Translations under genes and position numbers: made by a program
Part shown: piece by piece, positions 57,971-58,579 of the stretch
How the letters are laid out: each line of letters begins with the position of its first letter
Numbering within the stretch: position 1 is the stretch's first letter
The notes under the pieces: model-generated
The model's database searches: none
What the model was told of the DNA's origin: nothing
What the model saw: only the letters and a program-made list of their open reading frames with translations
Origin: DATDRS01 sp035291605
GTDB taxonomy: Bacteria > Chloroflexota > Anaerolineae > Anaerolineales > UBA6663
Direction: 5' to 3'
Assembly: GCA_035291605.1 (NCBI GenBank)
Contig: DATDRS010000172.1
Span: 1 to 58,579 of the forward strand
Length of the DNA stretch: 58,579 nt

Positions 57971-58579
57971 TCCTCGAAAAATGGCATTCTCCCCTCGGCG
58001 GCGAGTTCGTGACCGTGCCGGCCGGGCCGTTCATCTACGGGCCGGAGGAGACTTACGAGCGGCTGGCCCAGGCCCCGCCGCCCAGACCGCGCCAGACTAT
58101 CGAACTTGACGCGTTCCTCATCGCCGCCCGACCTGTGACTTACGCCGAGTGGAAATCGTTTTTGGACGAGACCGGCTTCCATTGGGGCGGGCGGTGGTGG
58201 GCAATTCGAAATGATCCGCGGTCAGGAGTTCCTTTCGGGGGACGGCGATACGCAACCGTCAAAGACTATCCCCCGGAGATGGCGAACTATCCGATAGTGG
58301 ACGTGAGCCAGGCCGAGGCGCTGACCTATTGTGAGTGGCTGTCGAAGAAAATCGGGCGCAAATGCGGGCTGCCGACGGAATTTCAATGGGAAAAGGCCGC
58401 GCGGGGTGCGGATGGCCGGACTTACCCTTGGGGCGAGACAAGGCCGAGGCCCGAAATTCAGTGGCAGCGGCGATTCCCGGTCGGGCCGGAGACCTATCTC
58501 TTCAGCCTGTTTGTCAAGCCCCGGCGCGAATGGGCGCGGGCCGGATGGTACTGGCGCAACGGGACGCCCGTGCCGGCTG
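57967..58579 (+). CDS. Formylglycine-generating enzyme (SUMF1) domain protein, partial
   Basis: Open from GTG 57967 (GTGA overlap with the S9 gene) to the window end, 204 codons, so the 3' part is missing. SUMF1/FGE-fold motifs: FVTVPAGPFIYGPEE, ARPVTYAEWKSFLDETGF, NYPIVDVSQAEALTYCEWLS and LPTEFQWEKAARGADGRTYP with WG next. Such domains oxidise a Cys to formylglycine or serve as non-catalytic sulfatase-modifying-like modules, for example in ergothioneine or kinase-associated proteins. The catalytic Cys pair would lie beyond the end, so activity cannot be judged. Function inferred from fold only. Confidence 0.8.
   Translation, partial: MILEKWHSPLGGEFVTVPAGPFIYGPEETYERLAQAPPPRPRQTIELDAFLIAARPVTYAEWKSFLDETGFHWGGRWWAIRNDPRSGVPFGGRRYATVKDYPPEMANYPIVDVSQAEALTYCEWLSKKIGRKCGLPTEFQWEKAARGADGRTYPWGETRPRPEIQWQRRFPVGPETYLFSLFVKPRREWARAGWYWRNGTPVPA

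Overview
The window looks like a chromosomal contig from an uncultured, GC-rich member of the Chloroflexota, probably Anaerolineae-like. This is inferred from the large polytopic YfhO/GT-C-type membrane proteins, proline/threonine-rich secreted proteins with a Y-L-P-L motif, a bacterial-type CO dehydrogenase plus acetyl-CoA synthase, and -10 boxes lying only 6-8 nt before several start codons (leaderless mRNAs). There is no rRNA, CRISPR array or intact insertion sequence. One tRNA-Ser(GGA) is present.

Layout. 1-2720 (+): an incomplete gene end, a secreted protein, a transglutaminase-like protein and a proline racemase-family enzyme with Ser in place of the first catalytic Cys. 2730-17393 (-): ten tightly packed membrane and envelope genes, read from 17393 leftward. 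They comprise two translationally coupled pairs of a GT-C-like polytopic protein plus a YfhO-family protein, another polytopic protein, a polyprenol-phosphate mannosyltransferase, MoxR ATPase, DUF58 protein, fused MFS/spermidine synthase and a DUF1461 protein. 17469-24796 (+): a zinc-ribbon coiled-coil protein, a membrane-anchored NACHT-HEAT NTPase, a PIN toxin-like pair, relics of a second toxin-antitoxin pair, an AT-rich reverse transcriptase that resembles the unknown-group/Abi antiphage RTs, a relic of an smc N-terminus, and a response regulator-histidine kinase hybrid. 20.7-23.5 kb is the clearest accessory island and the best candidate for a defence system.

24871-38165 is mixed housekeeping: a HAD-DinB fusion, a small Cys-rich protein, EF-P, DnaQ-DinG helicase, GH13 amylase-type enzyme, NAD epimerase, an anchored HExxH protein, M20 peptidase, nitrilase-family amidohydrolase, tRNA-Ser, GH1 glycosidase and a GNAT protein. 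38303-45205 (+) is a carbon-fixation segment: DUF166 protein, CO dehydrogenase catalytic subunit and full-length acetyl-CoA synthase, then another HExxH protein and a CBS-domain protein. A decayed polyferredoxin follows at 45418-45753. No corrinoid Fe-S protein, methyltransferase or nickel-insertion gene is visible, so the rest of a Wood-Ljungdahl pathway would have to be elsewhere.

45785-58579 (+): a strong promoter with a terminator-like leader hairpin precedes two tandem secreted clan-A-glycosidase-like paralogues and a GT-C membrane glycosyltransferase. Then come CTP synthase, a DUF5693 membrane protein, an oligosaccharide flippase, an S9 peptidase and the start of a formylglycine-generating-enzyme (SUMF1) domain protein that runs off the end. 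Short palindromic or low-complexity repeats are scattered between genes and, unusually, also sit in frame inside several membrane-protein genes.
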